Source: Stentor coeruleus (lineage: Eukaryota; Ciliophora; Heterotrichea; Heterotrichida; Stentoridae). Taken from it: DNA of 64,000 nucleotides. The DNA is taken from positions 23,283 to 87,282 of the forward strand of contig MPUH01000186.1 of assembly GCA_001970955.1 (NCBI GenBank). The letters are read 5' to 3'. The notes under the pieces were generated by a model. The model was not told the DNA's origin. It was given only the letters and a program-made list of their open reading frames with translations, and did not search any database. Shown here piece by piece: positions 9,600-21,270 of this stretch (positions are counted from its first letter, which is position 1; every line of letters starts with the position of its first letter). The position numbers and the translations under genes were made by a program.

Positions 9600-11791
9600 T
9601 TAATTAACACCATCAACTTTCCAGTACTTTAACTTTTCAATCATCTTCTCCAAAGCTGGGAACCTGTCAACACACAACTCTAACGACAAAGAAACAATCT
9701 GTTTATATCCACATCCTCTACACATTTTACACAAAACTTCCTCAATCCATCCAGGTATTCCATCAAAAACAATTTTCTCTTGTTCTAATTGTTTAATAAC
9801 TTCCATAATACATACCAAAACAGCTTTAGGATTTCCACCTTTAGCATAAATTTTCATAAGCCTATACCAAGCATAAAGAGAAAACCCTTTATCAACAACA
9901 TATCTATAAGCTCTTTCTGCTAATCGATTTTTCATTAATCTTTCAGACAAAACTCCTCTTCTTAACCATAAATCCCCATTATAAGGTATAATTTCTATAT
10001 ATCCCTTACTATTTTTTAATGCATGTACAGCTTGTATATCACTACTTTCTTTTTGCCATTCATAAACAGCTTTAAGATCACTATGAAGGCAGTTAAAAAG
10101 TTCATTTGTATTTTCTGATTGAATCCTAAGTGATGGGTTCATAAAAGATAATATATTATGACTTGTAGATTCTGATAAAAAATAATTCCTATATGTAAGC
10201 ATTTGAGCTGGATGTAAATTTTCATCAACATAAGGGTCGTATTCTGCTTGGAAATCTTGGCTTATTGTTTGAAATATTGTCCTTGTAAAACCAGATTTTG
10301 CTTCACTTGGGCCTATTGAGCTGAGATGTTGTGTATTGATTTTTTCTTCTTCAATAACTTCATTTGGTAGTTTTGTCAATACTCCTTGTTTAACTTTTAA
10401 GATACTTTCCCATTCGATATGCTTTTCGATTTTAACAAGAAGTTTATAAACACGAGATTTTGTGCCTTTTAGTTTTAGACCTGCAAGCGAGTTTAATTTT
10501 TTTAATAAGTTTTTTTCTTTAGAGGTTCGATAAGTTTCTTGGTCTTCAAATGCACGGAAATCAAGTTCCTGAGGGGTGATCCACACATTCCCTGCTGCAG
10601 AGTAGGAAATACGGTCTGAGAGGATTATTTTGTCTTCTCCAACTTCGAGGTCGTATTTTTCTTCTTCGAATATATTGTGAGGTACTGAGTTAATACATAA
10701 AATCGCAGCTTGGTAGTCCCGGTTTTTTATATAGCATAAAATTAGTAGATGCCAGTAATCATATACATCCAAGTTTAATTCAATCAGATATTGGCACAAC
10801 CTTATAGCCTGTGGTATTTCCTGTTTTTTCAAATACGCTTTAGCAAGATTAAAATACAAAGGAAAAGCATGTGGGGTCATTTTCAACTGATTACTAACCA
10901 GTCTAATAATCTCATCAAATTTTCCAATCTCAATACTGGAAAAACTTAAAAACGACAACATCAACGGATCTTTTTCAATATACTTCTTAAAAAGAACTTG
11001 ATGAACTTTATACCTTTTCCTCTTAAGCAAATACCGATTAATCGCAGGGAAAAGTAAATTAAACCCATATTTCTTCGTATCATTAACATCACCTAAAACA
11101 AAACCTAATTTGTCCCAAAACTTCTCAGCAATATCCAAAAAAGCTTCGATTTCTTCAATACTTTGGAAAAAATCAGTAACAGCTACTGCAGTACCTCTTA
11201 TAGGATATAAAGCTCTAAGAACAGAACTTAAATAAGCACCTTGCCAATGAATATCTTCAGCTTGATATTTATGTCCAGACGAATTTATAACATAAGCTGT
11301 AACATGTCCTGGGATTTGGATTTCAACATGGATATCGTATTTTGAAAACATGTCATAGATACAAAAACACCCAAATGCCACTTTTGCATTAGATGATTTA
11401 TCATCAGAACTGTCTAAAAAATGCTTGAAATAAGCAGCGATACTTGCCATTGATGAAGTGTTTGCACCGTATATGTAATGATAATAAAATTTGCTATATG
11501 GCCGGCTTAGCAATTTTTTCAACCCTGATGGTTTGTATTCACGACATATACAACAAGTATCTGGTGGCCCTAGTCCTGTTAAACTTGAGATTAGAGTACT
11601 TCTTGTCTTTAATATGCTGTTATCTGTATCGATTATTTCTAAGATCNCAACCCTGATGGTTTGTATTCACGACATATACAACAAGTATCTGGTGGCCCTA
11701 GTCCTGTTACACTTGAGATTAGAGTACTTCTTGTCTTTAATATGCTGTTATCTGTATCGATTATTTCTAAGATCTTTGCGAATCCACTCAT
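9600..11791 (-). CDS. ChAPs-family (Chs5-Arf1-binding/exomer-like) TPR protein, split by assembly duplicate
   Basis: The protein resembles the Bch1/Bud7/Chs6 (ChAPs) family, TPR cargo adaptors that work with Arf1 at the trans-Golgi in fungi. Evidence is LGPPD near the N-terminus, then YHYIYGANTSSMASIAAYF, CIYDMFSKYDIHVEIQIPG and helical TPR-like repeats over residues ~220-330 and 560-650. The true start is the ATG at 11789-11791 (MSGFAKILEIIDTDNSILKT). The N at 11647 and duplicated 127 nt break the frame. Removing one copy gives about 687 aa. Without the join the frame would falsely begin at a TTG at 11522. Assignment is from remembered family features. It shows a role in vesicle traffic at best by inference. 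Confidence 0.7.
11520..11774. repeat. Assembly duplication around N at 11647
   Basis: Positions 11520-11646 and 11648-11774 are the same 127 nt with one difference (gttaaac versus gttacac). The duplication interrupts the N-terminal coding region of the ChAPs gene. One copy should be dropped. Confidence 0.95.
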
Positions 11792-11849
11792 TTTAGTATT
11801 TTTTATTTTAATGATATGAAATATACTTTAAAGATTGGAAATTAAAGTA

Positions 11850-12471
11850 AGGGATAACATTTGAGTGTTTTGCTTTGGAGATTCTTTTTTACTGATAGGA
11901 TGCTTTTTACTAATTATAATTATTTTTTTGCTTTGGAGATTCTTTTTTACTGATAAGATGTTTTTTACTAATTATAATTATTTTTACGATATTGATGATA
12001 TTTTGTTAGAAAGCGGGATTTTAAGTGTTGATGATTGTAGATAGAATTTTTTGGTTTAAATGAAATTTTTCGATTAATTTACCATGAAAATAAAGATTCC
12101 ATCAAGGTAGACTGGAAAAATTATGAATTGGCTTGGGGTAAATATCAGAATTTGACTAGAGAAACTGGAAATAGAGAGTCTTGGACTAAAAACATTTATG
12201 ATGAAGGAGAAAATGCTTAAAAACTCGCCCTTGGGATACTTTTGGAGTATGTTCATGAGGATATTATTCTTGAAATTGACTTGAAATATATCTTGATAAT
12301 ATTTTATGTGCTGGAAGAATGAAAAGCAAGAGGAGGTATTTCTCACTAAGTGAAAATAAGATGAAAAGTTATATGCCGAGTAGTAAAAAACCGAAAACTG
12401 AGAAAAAAAAGGAAGTTGCTAAGCTCTATAAAGGACAAAAGACCATTAATACTTTTTTCACAAAAAAGTAA
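11850..12471 (+). pseudogene. RNASEH2B: Broken, 5'-truncated RNase H2 subunit B-like gene with PIP box
   Basis: Protein-like segments follow one another on + in different frames: LLWRFFFTDKMFFTNYNYFY with DIDDILLESGILSVDD (11930-12040); EIFRLIYHENKDSI to DEGENA (12062-12220), then TAA in the same frame; LALGILLEYVHEDIILEIDL (12226-12290); and a final part ending KLYKGQKTINTFFTKK (to 12471). The end QKTINTFF is a PCNA-interacting PIP box, and KEVAKLYKGQKTINTFF aligns with the C-terminus of RNase H2 subunit B. YVHEDI... also resembles its HGLISDYIPKEL region. A 15-nt intron fits at 12336-12350 (gtatttctcactaag). Frameshifts, the TAA and a missing N-terminus argue for a pseudogene. Assembly error is the alternative. 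Confidence 0.55.
11871..11986. repeat. 58-nt tandem duplication inside the RNase H2B-like remnant
   Basis: Copy 1 is 11871-11928 and copy 2 is 11929-11986, with two mismatches seen. As 58 is not a multiple of three, it shifts the frame. It has no N, so unlike the contig joins it is probably real. Confidence 0.9.
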
Positions 12472-12819
12472 CAATTAATTTATCATGTTTATATATTTAG
12501 ATATAAGCTTTTATATAAAGTATTTCCCATATACATAAATTACAATAAATACTTACAAGCTGCAAAATTAACTAAATCTATTAAATATCAACACTTGCAC
12601 CAGTACCTGCAAAACCTATGGTTACTGTAATCCAATCTTTAAATCACCCATTTGAAGCCTTAAAAATATATTCTCATTATCAATTTTTAAAATAAAAATC
12701 TCAAATCTGTTTATTATAATAAAAAATAACATCAACAAAATCCTCTCAGAATCTAAGCTTAAAAATCTCAACACCTAATATTATATCACGGAAAATTACC
12801 CAATATGTTTTGGATATAA

Positions 12820-13191
12820 ATGGAACTATTCATCCCATCATCTCGACAAATAAGAGAAGGAGGAAAATCTTATTTTGTTTATACAGTAGAAGTGCGTTTT
12901 GCAGGATGGAAAAATACTCTTGAAAAAAGATACTCGGAATTTCTAGAACTGCATAGAGTGATGAAACTTTTGAGAAGAGCCTTGCATAGTCCTTTACCTC
13001 ATTTCCCTGGGCAACAGATTTGGAAACAAATGACAGGTGGACTTAATGATGAAGATGTTGAGGAACGAAGAAATGAGCTACAAAATTACATGCAAGCCCT
13101 TATCAATAGTGAGTGTGCTAAAAACAGCACATATTTCCCAGAGTTTGTCAATTTGCCCGAAAACATTCGAGAGCTCTGGAGAACTTCGTAG
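12820..13191 (+). CDS. Small stand-alone PX-domain protein
   Basis: The 123-aa protein is almost entirely one PX (phox homology) phosphoinositide-binding domain. Visible are a strand with SYFVYTVEVRF, the phosphate-binding R-Y-S-E-F (residues 37-41, in KRYSEFLELH), the proline loop LPHFPG (59-64), and the helix EERRNELQNYMQALI. The Arg of this last helix and the RYS Arg normally contact PI3P. It probably binds endosomal membranes. There is no BAR or other extra domain, so it is not a complete sorting nexin of the usual kind. Start: the first in-frame ATG. Another PX domain is found in the PLD gene at 21.3 kb, but they are not close copies. Confidence 0.88.
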   Translation: MELFIPSSRQIREGGKSYFVYTVEVRFAGWKNTLEKRYSEFLELHRVMKLLRRALHSPLPHFPGQQIWKQMTGGLNDEDVEERRNELQNYMQALINSECAKNSTYFPEFVNLPENIRELWRTS

Positions 13192-13644
13192 ATAGTAATA
13201 AATAAGCACTAAGCTGAATAACTTTATTAAAATACATAATTAAGATTATGTTAAATAGTTTGATAAAGAATGATTAATATAAGATTTTATTTTTTTCACC
13301 AAGATGCTTTTAGTTTTCTGTGGAAAATACATGCTATTTTAATAATCCTATTGAAAACAACTAAATTTTATATACACAAATAAAAGTTTATAAAATCCTA
13401 CAAAATAAAGCTTATTACAAAATAACTTCATATAAAATAAAATTAATACTATAACTTAAAAGGAAAAACCCTCAAAAACTAGTCTTATATTCATTTTTAT
13501 AATTGTAGTCTTAAGATTAGATAAAATTAAAATCATGCAATTTTGCTATAAACATTATCATTCATCAAAACTTTTGTATTATTTTATAAAATAAATCTTT
13601 TACATAAACAATGCATTGATAGCTACGCATAATTAGTATATAAT
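13192..13644. other. Intergenic 453 nt
   Basis: AT-rich. No gene, RNA or repeat seen. Confidence 0.6.
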
Positions 13645-16600
13645 ATGGACGACGGCGAACACGAAGTTTTTGAATTCGAGAAAAAGATATCATTTTCCTT
13701 TTCCAAGAGTTGGCAAGGGTTTAAAACTGCATTAATGGGTACTCTATTCGTAATGGCAAATGATGTAGAGCTATCTCTAGCAATGAACGTCTTAGCTATG
13801 GCCATTGATTTTTTGCAAATGCTAGCATTTCCTTTCAATCAAAATTCTGGCTTTCCATGGAGCTATGATTTTACCAACTGGCTTGTTGAGCTATGTAACA
13901 ACATCCAATTAGAATTCTACATCTCTGAAACTAATCCAATGCAAAATCTTATACTATATATAATCGCTGTTTTTCTTGTATTTCTAAATCTGACAATAAT
14001 AAGCATAGTCGGCTTCCGTTTCATCAAAAAAAAAGCTCAGAATGTTTTCTTATTAAAAATGCTTCGATCTGTGACATCAATGCTAACAACTGTATTTTTT
14101 ATGCCTGTCCTTTCATTATTTGTCCTTATAGCAAGTTGTTCATTAAAACGAAGTTCAAACATAAATCGATGTCATGAAGATCCTGGTATGGTCCTTTTAA
14201 CCTCAAGTATTATATTTTCAGTATTATTATGTACTATAAGCCTTGTTGTATGTGCAAGTTTCTATGAACTTGATTACAAAAGTGATGATGCATCAGCAAG
14301 ACCTCATGCTAGAATAGAACTCATATATTTACTTGGGAAAATGTTATTAACTGTTTTGTTTAAAATGTGGGAACAAGCAGAATATCATGTTATACAAATT
14401 GGGGCAATATTAAGTGTTGGTGTACCTATGACATTTTTATATGTAGTTTATATGCCTTTTTATAATTACTGGATTTCTGTTTTACAAGCTCAGTTTGTCG
14501 CAATTTTCACATGGGCTGGGATATGTTTAGCTATAGCTTTGATTATTGGAGATGAAAAAGACCCAGGACCGGCTATGCTTTTTTATGTTGGAAGTGTATG
14601 TGTGTGGATACTAACTAAAGAAACATGCGATTGGTGGCGTCGAAAACTTGTTGAAAAAACAATATATACAGTTCAAAACCCTTATCAAGTCGAATTACAT
14701 GCAAGGTTTATGATTTTAGAAAGGGCTAAAACTTATAAGACAGAAGAAGAAAAACTCTTAACTCAAGCTGAAGATTTTTATTATCAAGCTGAGAGAAAAT
14801 TCCCTGAATCCAGCTTGCTTAAAATATTTGTCGCACAATTTCATTTAACATATAGAGATAGACAGGAAGCTATACCAAAACTTGAACAAGCTGAAAGAAG
14901 ATCTCCAGCTATAGATGAACAATTTATTATATATAAAACAAGGCAAAATGTTGGTAAAGATGTTATCACAATGGTCACATTTACAAGTTATTTAGAGTCA
15001 TCATCTAAAATGGAAATCCTAGCTTTGAATTATCAATTAGAGTTCTGGAAAGCTTTAACTTTGAAATCATCAGCTAATGATAGCCATTTGATTTTTTTAT
15101 CTAAAAACATTACTAAAAACATTGACACTGCAGCGAATAATTATAAATTCATGTTGTCTATTGATAGGACTAGTAAGAAAATGGTCCCTATGTATGTGTA
15201 TTTTATGGAAGATGTGTTACATAGGGTTGATGGAGAAGTGAAGAATCTGAAAAATCGACTTAGAGATATGATTGAGAATCATAATGGGAACAAAATAGTA
15301 TCGTCGAGTAAACTTGAACAGCAGCCAAGGATAAATATTTCTATGGAAAGGAACACTTTTGGTAGTATCGACAAAGTCAACCCAGAAATGATTAGTTGGA
15401 TTAAAATGCCTAAGGCCAAGCTTATAAATCAGAAAATTGACTCGTTGATGCCTTATTATTTTGGGCAATGCTTTAAAGCGTATTTGAATGAAATCAAAGA
15501 AAAATGGGAAGAAATGCTAGGTCCTCCACCTGTAGAAATTTATTTTATAGGCAGTGATGAGTTGCTTTTAGGTTGTACTTGCAATTTTATCCTTGAAAAT
15601 GATGATAATAATAGTAGTAAGATACAAGGTAGGTCACATGATTCTTCTATGAACGTTGAAACTAGAACAAGTAGCCTTCTTCCTATAAAAGTTTTAGCCT
15701 CACCAAGCCAGACTAAAAATTTTGATAACTGGCACAAACCTATAAGCTGTGTTTTAATCCCTCACGAAGAAAGCGAAATCGTTATTTTCTTATCTTCTGA
15801 CTATGTTATAATGAATTTTAATGCTAAAGCTTCAGCTTTTTTTGGCATGAACAGTGAAATGATTGGGCTTAAGAATATCAAAGATTATATAAGCAACTTT
15901 GATGGACTGTTTGAAAGAGCTAAAAAACATTTAGATATGAATTCAGGTATGCTTGTGCAATTTTCTCCAGTACAAACTTTTTTGATTTCTAATAGTGGAA
16001 CTTTTAGTCGTATTAGGATTTCAATTAACTCATATTGTGTGGACAATAATATTTATTATATATTGACAATAACAGAGCCTGGGTCATATTCTAAGCCGAC
16101 TCAAAGATTTTTTTCTTTATTTATCAAGTTTTTAGAGGTTTATTTGAAAAAAGGAGGGCATTTAGGTGGTAAAAACCCTGGGATGATAGGGAGTTTAGCT
16201 GAGGATGATGATGAATCAATTAAAATAAATAAACTCATGCATCGTGTTAGGAAGGAAGTTGAGACAAAAAACAGCCAAAACTCTCCAGAACTAGATAACC
16301 TTAGTAAGCTTATGTGGGTATTTATGCTTCTAATGATGGCTGCATTTGGTGGGAGTTATGCAGTATCTGTTTTATCTTTTGAAAATTATGTTTCACAAAT
16401 TAACAACTTGGATATTCTTACTGATATACGTGCCCAATCAGCTTCTATAAGCACATTTATTGTCCTTATTGATATGAGTAGACAAGGTTTTCTAACACCA
16501 GATAGTCAAGATTTATTAATCAGNTGTTTTATCTTTTGAAAATTATGTTTCACAAATTAACAACTTGGATATTCTTACTGATATACGTACCCAATCAGCT

Positions 16601-18262
16601 TCTATAAGCACATTTATTGTCCTTATTGATATGAGTAGACAAGGTTTTCTAACACCAGATAGTCAAGATTTATTAATCAGAAACCTAACAGAAATCGCGG
16701 ATAAAGCTCTGGAAAATATAGACTATATTTCAAAACACAGTAGTTTAGCTGAACTTAATGACAAATCTTTACCTTGTGTGAGTTTTAAATACCTTGGCGG
16801 ATATGAAGTTATTTATTATAATCCAATAAATGCTTTAATGCAACAAGCAACTTATGCATTAAAACTAACAAGAGGAGATGTTTCAAATTTTGATATTTTT
16901 AGCAATAGTTATGCATTTTGGTCATTTTTTAATGGAAACAAAGCTATTAGGAATTCATTAGACAGTATTGCAGTTAAGTTTGTAGATACAGCAGAAACTA
17001 GTAGACAAGAAATTGAAAAATGGGCATACACTTTTGCATCTATTGAAATAGGTCTAATAACTGCAGTGATTCTTTTATCTTTACCTTTAATATTAAAACT
17101 TGAAGAACTTAACATGAAAATCATAAGAGTTTTTTACACCTTGCCCAATTCGATTTTATGCTATTTACAGGATATAACAAAAATCAATTTAGAAATGAGA
17201 AAAGATAAACATTATCCTGACAATCGTAGCCGCTATCAAAGTGCAGAGGATCTTTGGGAGGAATTTCTTATATCAAATGAACGAAAAGCAAATAGATCGA
17301 TTACAACAATCCAAGAAACCCCAACTTATCAAGTGACTTGTAGTAAAAAATTCCGAGCTTTTTGTAAGAATTCTTTCACTAAGCGTCTTATGATTTACTG
17401 TGTAATTTCAGCAGGAATTTCTTGGGGACTTCAAACTTATGTTGGAGTAATAATCCCAACATTAAAACTTGATAGTGCGGCAACGATAATAAAAAACTCA
17501 GGTCTTGTAAATGCATTTCAATCACAAGTTTCATCTAGTCTTATTGCCGAATTCCTTTCTTTGACTGAAGAAAATTCATCTTCAGAAGCTGAATTGTTAT
17601 ACAAATATATTAATGATACAACATTATTAACATATCCTAACTCAGAAAACACTTTTTTAGATGTTTTAAACAATACTGATTACTTGAGAACATATTTTAA
17701 TACGTTATTAGAAGGGAATAGTAGTTTGGGTGTCAGTCTTAGTAATATGTATTCTTTACAAGTGAGCCATTTTATAGATGATTTTATCCCAAAAACATGT
17801 CCAAGTTATATAAAAGACTGTAACTTTTATAAGAAAATTGTCTCGAGAGGGTATTTTTATACTATACAAACTTCGATTATTGATTCTGAATACCTTGCTT
17901 ATTATCTTCATGATTTAAGTAATTTGACAGTAGCTGAGAAAGCACAAAAAATGTCGACTGAGCTTAGTGATTTACTTAAACTTCAATATACTTATCTTAA
18001 CGCAACATGTTATGAAGTTGAACATATAATTATCCGCTATTATACAAACATCGTCAATAATTACAATTTTATACAGGAAATGGTTTTGATTTTTTATTAT
18101 ATTTTCTGTGTTTCGTATATGATATTTATTTTTAGAAGAACGATTAGTTATCATGAAAGGAAGAAAAAAATGACTAGATCTATGCTTTTACTCCTACCTC
18201 AGAGAGTTGTAGAGTATTCTAAACAGATACAAAAAGCACTTGAGAATATGAATTATGATTAG
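13645..18262 (+). CDS. TmcB/TmcC-like multi-pass membrane protein with PAS-like domain
   Basis: After dropping the duplicated segment at the N (16524) the frame is continuous and encodes about 1486 aa. The N-terminal ~340 residues hold several hydrophobic membrane spans. Residues ~349-435 (ERAKTYKTEEEKLLTQAEDF ... FPESSLLKIFVAQF) match the TmcB/TmcC TPR-like helical region found in Dictyostelium and many ciliate proteins. Residues ~700-820 look like a PAS fold (VIFLSSDYVIMNFNAKASAF, FFGMNSEMIGLKNIKDYI). Further membrane spans lie at about 887-913 and in the C-terminal half (TFASIEIGLITAVILLSLPL; YCVISAGISWGLQTYVGVII; LIFYYIFCVSYMIFIF), with large Asn/Ser-rich segments between them. It is probably a sensory or signalling membrane protein. 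Ligand and output are unknown. Confidence 0.82.
16368..16680. repeat. Assembly duplication around N at 16524
   Basis: Positions 16368-16523 and 16525-16680 are the same 156 nt with one mismatch (gcccaa versus acccaa). It causes a false stop in the TmcB-like gene. Removing one copy plus N (157 nt) leaves a length divisible by three. Confidence 0.95.
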
Positions 18263-18331
18263 AAAAAATTAAAGATTGTTATATGTTAATAATGAAACTT
18301 ATATTTTTTATATCTTATCAATTTATTTAGG

Positions 18332-19738
18332 TTAAACGAAACTACTTTTTTCTGAAACTAAATTTCTGATTCTATTCTCGTATATTTCTTCATTTTCCTG
18401 CATGATTTTTTTCAAATTAACTAGTTGGTCTAATAACTCTTTAGTTTCCTTAGAATGATTCAACCTTTCATTCCTCAGCTCCTCAACAACAGTTTCTAAA
18501 TCTTTCTCACAATTTTTCAGTTGTTCCTGTAAAACCAAACTACTGGGTTCTAGGAACTCAGATTCCCCAAAAACTTTTATATGGTTTTTCAGATTTATTA
18601 TCTCTTTTTTCTGAGACAAATTTAACATCTGACATTCAAAAAGCTCTTTTGTCGTAGTTTCTAATTTAAACTTAATCGATTCTAATATATTTTCATCAGC
18701 TTTTTTTTTGCTTATAATCAAATTTTGGTTTTTATTTTCATACAAGTTTTTAAGCTCAAGTTCCTTATAAGCATTTTCCGCTTCTTCTTTTCTCAGTTTA
18801 AGTTCTCTGAAATTCCTAAAAAGCATTTCAACACGTTTTTTACTATCATTATCAGCTGTCTTAATAGAAGTTTTTCTAGTAAATTCCAGTTTTCTTGATA
18901 CAGGAGAATAAACATTAGAAGGATTTTTCTGTAGTTCTTTTAACTCATTTTCTAGTGTTTGGATATCTTTTTTATATTTTTCTTCACTTTCAAGGTATTG
19001 AGTTTTTATTTTTTGTAAAGAAAAAGTCAGTTCAGTTTGTGATGTTAACGCAGCTTCTTTTTGGTCTTCTAAGATTTGGATTTGCGCTTTTAGTTGTGCT
19101 TTTTATATATTACAAATTGTGTCTGTGTTTTTACGACTTCTTGGGGTTTCGATATTATCTAAGTCTATGAGAAATTTATTAGCTTCATCTTGTTTTTTGA
19201 GTTTGTTTGAAAGATCATTGTTTATATGTCTTAATTGGATGATTTCTTGAGAGATTTTTTGCTCGTTTTGGACAACTTCTTTGATGTGTTCTTTTAACCC
19301 ATTTTTACGGTTTTTAGCTTTGACAAGTTTTGTGTCGAGGTCGATAAGTTCATCTTCTAAGGCAATGAGTTTATCTTCAAAGGCTTTGTTATCGGATTTT
19401 AGTTTTTCTGAGATTTTTTTGTATTTTTTTTTACGTTCTTTTTGTTTGAGGAACTGCTCTTGGATGTCTTTTGCCCGGTTTTGCAATTCGATTATGTGAT
19501 CTGATTGGGCTGATTTGTAGGTTTTGTGCTTTTGTTTTTTGTGAAGGAGTTTCTTTATGAGTAACTCGTTTTCGTCTGTAAGTTTTTTTAGTAAGGATTC
19601 TTGGCTTGGAGGGGCTTTGTCTGAGTCTTTGGGCTTTATGGCGAATTCTGAGGGAAGGTTTTCTCCACGTGTTTGTGACCTTTTATGTCTTCCGAGACTT
19701 GGTTGAGAGGATATGATTTTTTTGAATAGACTTGACAT
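18332..19738 (-). CDS. Coiled-coil protein, unknown function
   Basis: A 463-aa protein read on the minus strand. The first frame appears to end after 211 codons, but a 15-nt intron at 19099-19113 (minus-strand gtaatatataaaaag) removes the stop and joins it to a long downstream frame. The N-terminus is basic and Ser-rich (MSSLFKKIISSQPSLGRHKR). From residue ~45 to the end it is nearly all heptad-like, Lys/Glu/Leu-rich coiled coil. This suggests a structural or cytoskeletal/basal-body protein, which I cannot specify. It converges with the TmcB-like gene, leaving only 69 nt between their stops. Confidence 0.82.
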
Positions 19739-20516
19739 TGTTTATTTTTGATGTTTTTAGGTGCATTTTTTTGGATAAGATTATAGAAATTAGTGTTAAG
19801 GGGTTTTTGTAGATGATTGTGATTGGAGATGGAGAAATGTTTTTATTGATATTTAGTGTGTTGGAGGATAATTTTTTGTAAATAATTATCCTGATAATTA
19901 TTATATAATAATAAATTTTATATCGTATAATGAATAAAATTGATATAGTTTATAGTTAGAATAGATTTATATCTAATAAAATATAAAATAATAGTATTTA
20001 AATTGGTATAGTAAGGTTTTGATTATGCTTTTATTTTGAAGATTTGCTGATAAATAATGAAATGCAATTTTTAATCAATTTATGACTAGAATAGTAATCT
20101 TAATACTCTACTTAGCTATAAGCCTTATACAAAAAATAATTATTTTACGCTCATCATACTACTATCATCCTTATAGCATAACCCCTTTACTTTCTTAGTA
20201 AAAATCACCCAAAAAGTGATTTAACCCTAACTCAAACCGAAAAATCTAAAAATCAAACCTCGCATCCCCATTCTAAACTACCTTAAAGCCTCTAAACCTT
20301 TTAAAAACCCTAAACTCTAACCACATATCTCCACTTCTATACAAAAATCCCAAACTCTAAAATCAAAACCTTTATTTACATCTTCCACATCTTAAACCTA
20401 ATCCAAACTTCAACTAAAAATCCCAAAGTCATCATTTAAATCCACAAAAATTCATCATCAACCTTTAACTATCACATCCATTTAAACACAAGCATGATAT
20501 GAAATAATAGTAAAAA
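19739..20516. other. Divergent intergenic region, 778 nt
   Basis: No gene seen. The left part is G-rich on +. The right part (20160-20510) is strongly C-rich and G-poor, in line with 5' flanks of two divergent genes. It includes isolated CCCTAA words but no telomeric array. Confidence 0.6.
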
Positions 20517-21017
20517 ATGGGGTCAGAAAATAAAGACTCACAAATCTTAGAGTCCATAGGCTCTATAGACGATTTCCATGGATCTTCTAAGCCAGATGAG
20601 CTAAAATCAAGTTCAGAATTTGAACAGTTAAAAAGTTCTGACGATTCAGATCACAAAGAAATAAACAAAGAGCCTATTCAAAATTCTGATAAAGATATAA
20701 AGGAAAATGATGAAGAAATAAAAGATATAAAGCATGAACAGCCACATGATGAAGAAAAGAAAGTAGTTGAAAGCTCAAGTAGTAGTAGTGTTAGTAGTAG
20801 TAGTGATAGAGAGAATCGTGAAGACCCACAATTTGGCCAAGTTATTCAAGAGGAAAATCAAGTTGTTCAAGAAGATAAAAAATCAGCATTTGAATGTATT
20901 AAGGAAAAGTTTGATGATGGGTATAAAGGCACATCAAAAACAGCATTGGTTGGAGCTGTAGTTTTTTCAATAGCAATTCTTGCTGGTGCTATCTTTAGTT
21001 GGAAAAAAAAAAGATAA
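20517..21017 (+). CDS. Acidic Ser-rich tail-anchored membrane protein
   Basis: The 166-aa protein has a long acidic, Ser/Glu/Lys-rich, probably disordered part (residues 1-120, with a Ser run at about 84-95). It ends in one hydrophobic segment (ALVGAVVFSIAILAGAIF) followed by SWKKKR. This is the layout of a tail-anchored protein with a cytosolic body and a basic luminal tail, as found in the ER, mitochondrial outer or peroxisomal membrane. The second residue is Gly (MGSENK), but the myristoylation context is weak. No family is recognised. Confidence 0.75.
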   Translation: MGSENKDSQILESIGSIDDFHGSSKPDELKSSSEFEQLKSSDDSDHKEINKEPIQNSDKDIKENDEEIKDIKHEQPHDEEKKVVESSSSSSVSSSSDRENREDPQFGQVIQEENQVVQEDKKSAFECIKEKFDDGYKGTSKTALVGAVVFSIAILAGAIFSWKKKR

Positions 21018-21270
21018 GTTTAGATAATTATTCATTGGGTTTATGCTTTTTTTATATTATGGATTTATGGTTTTTAGATATGATGATTAGGATATTATGC
21101 ATATAACAAAAATTATATAATACCCTATAAAAAAACCTAATTAATAAACTAAACTACTTAAAATTTTACCACAAAAAATCTATTAATTAGCATAATCATC
21201 ATAAATTTTATCTTTCAAAAAAACTTCAAAAAATTCTAAATTCCAAAACAAATATACTGTTGAGTAAAAT

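Larger units (their letters stand above)
11792..12819. other. Stretch without an intact gene, ~1 kb
   Basis: Contains the RNase H2B-like remnant (about 11850-12471) and its 58-nt tandem duplication. From 12472 to 12819 I see only AT-rich sequence upstream of the PX gene. Confidence 0.6.

Noticed and set aside
11869-11990. 58-nt tandem repeat as another assembly join
   Set aside because: No N is present and the copies abut exactly, unlike the six N-marked overlaps, so a real tandem duplication is more likely.
12074-12346. 90-codon minus-strand frame
   Set aside because: It is antisense to the RNase H2B-like remnant, whose + strand blocks make better protein sense.
20200-20350. CCCTAA words as interstitial telomere
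   Set aside because: The words are scattered in a C-rich promoter flank and do not form an array.
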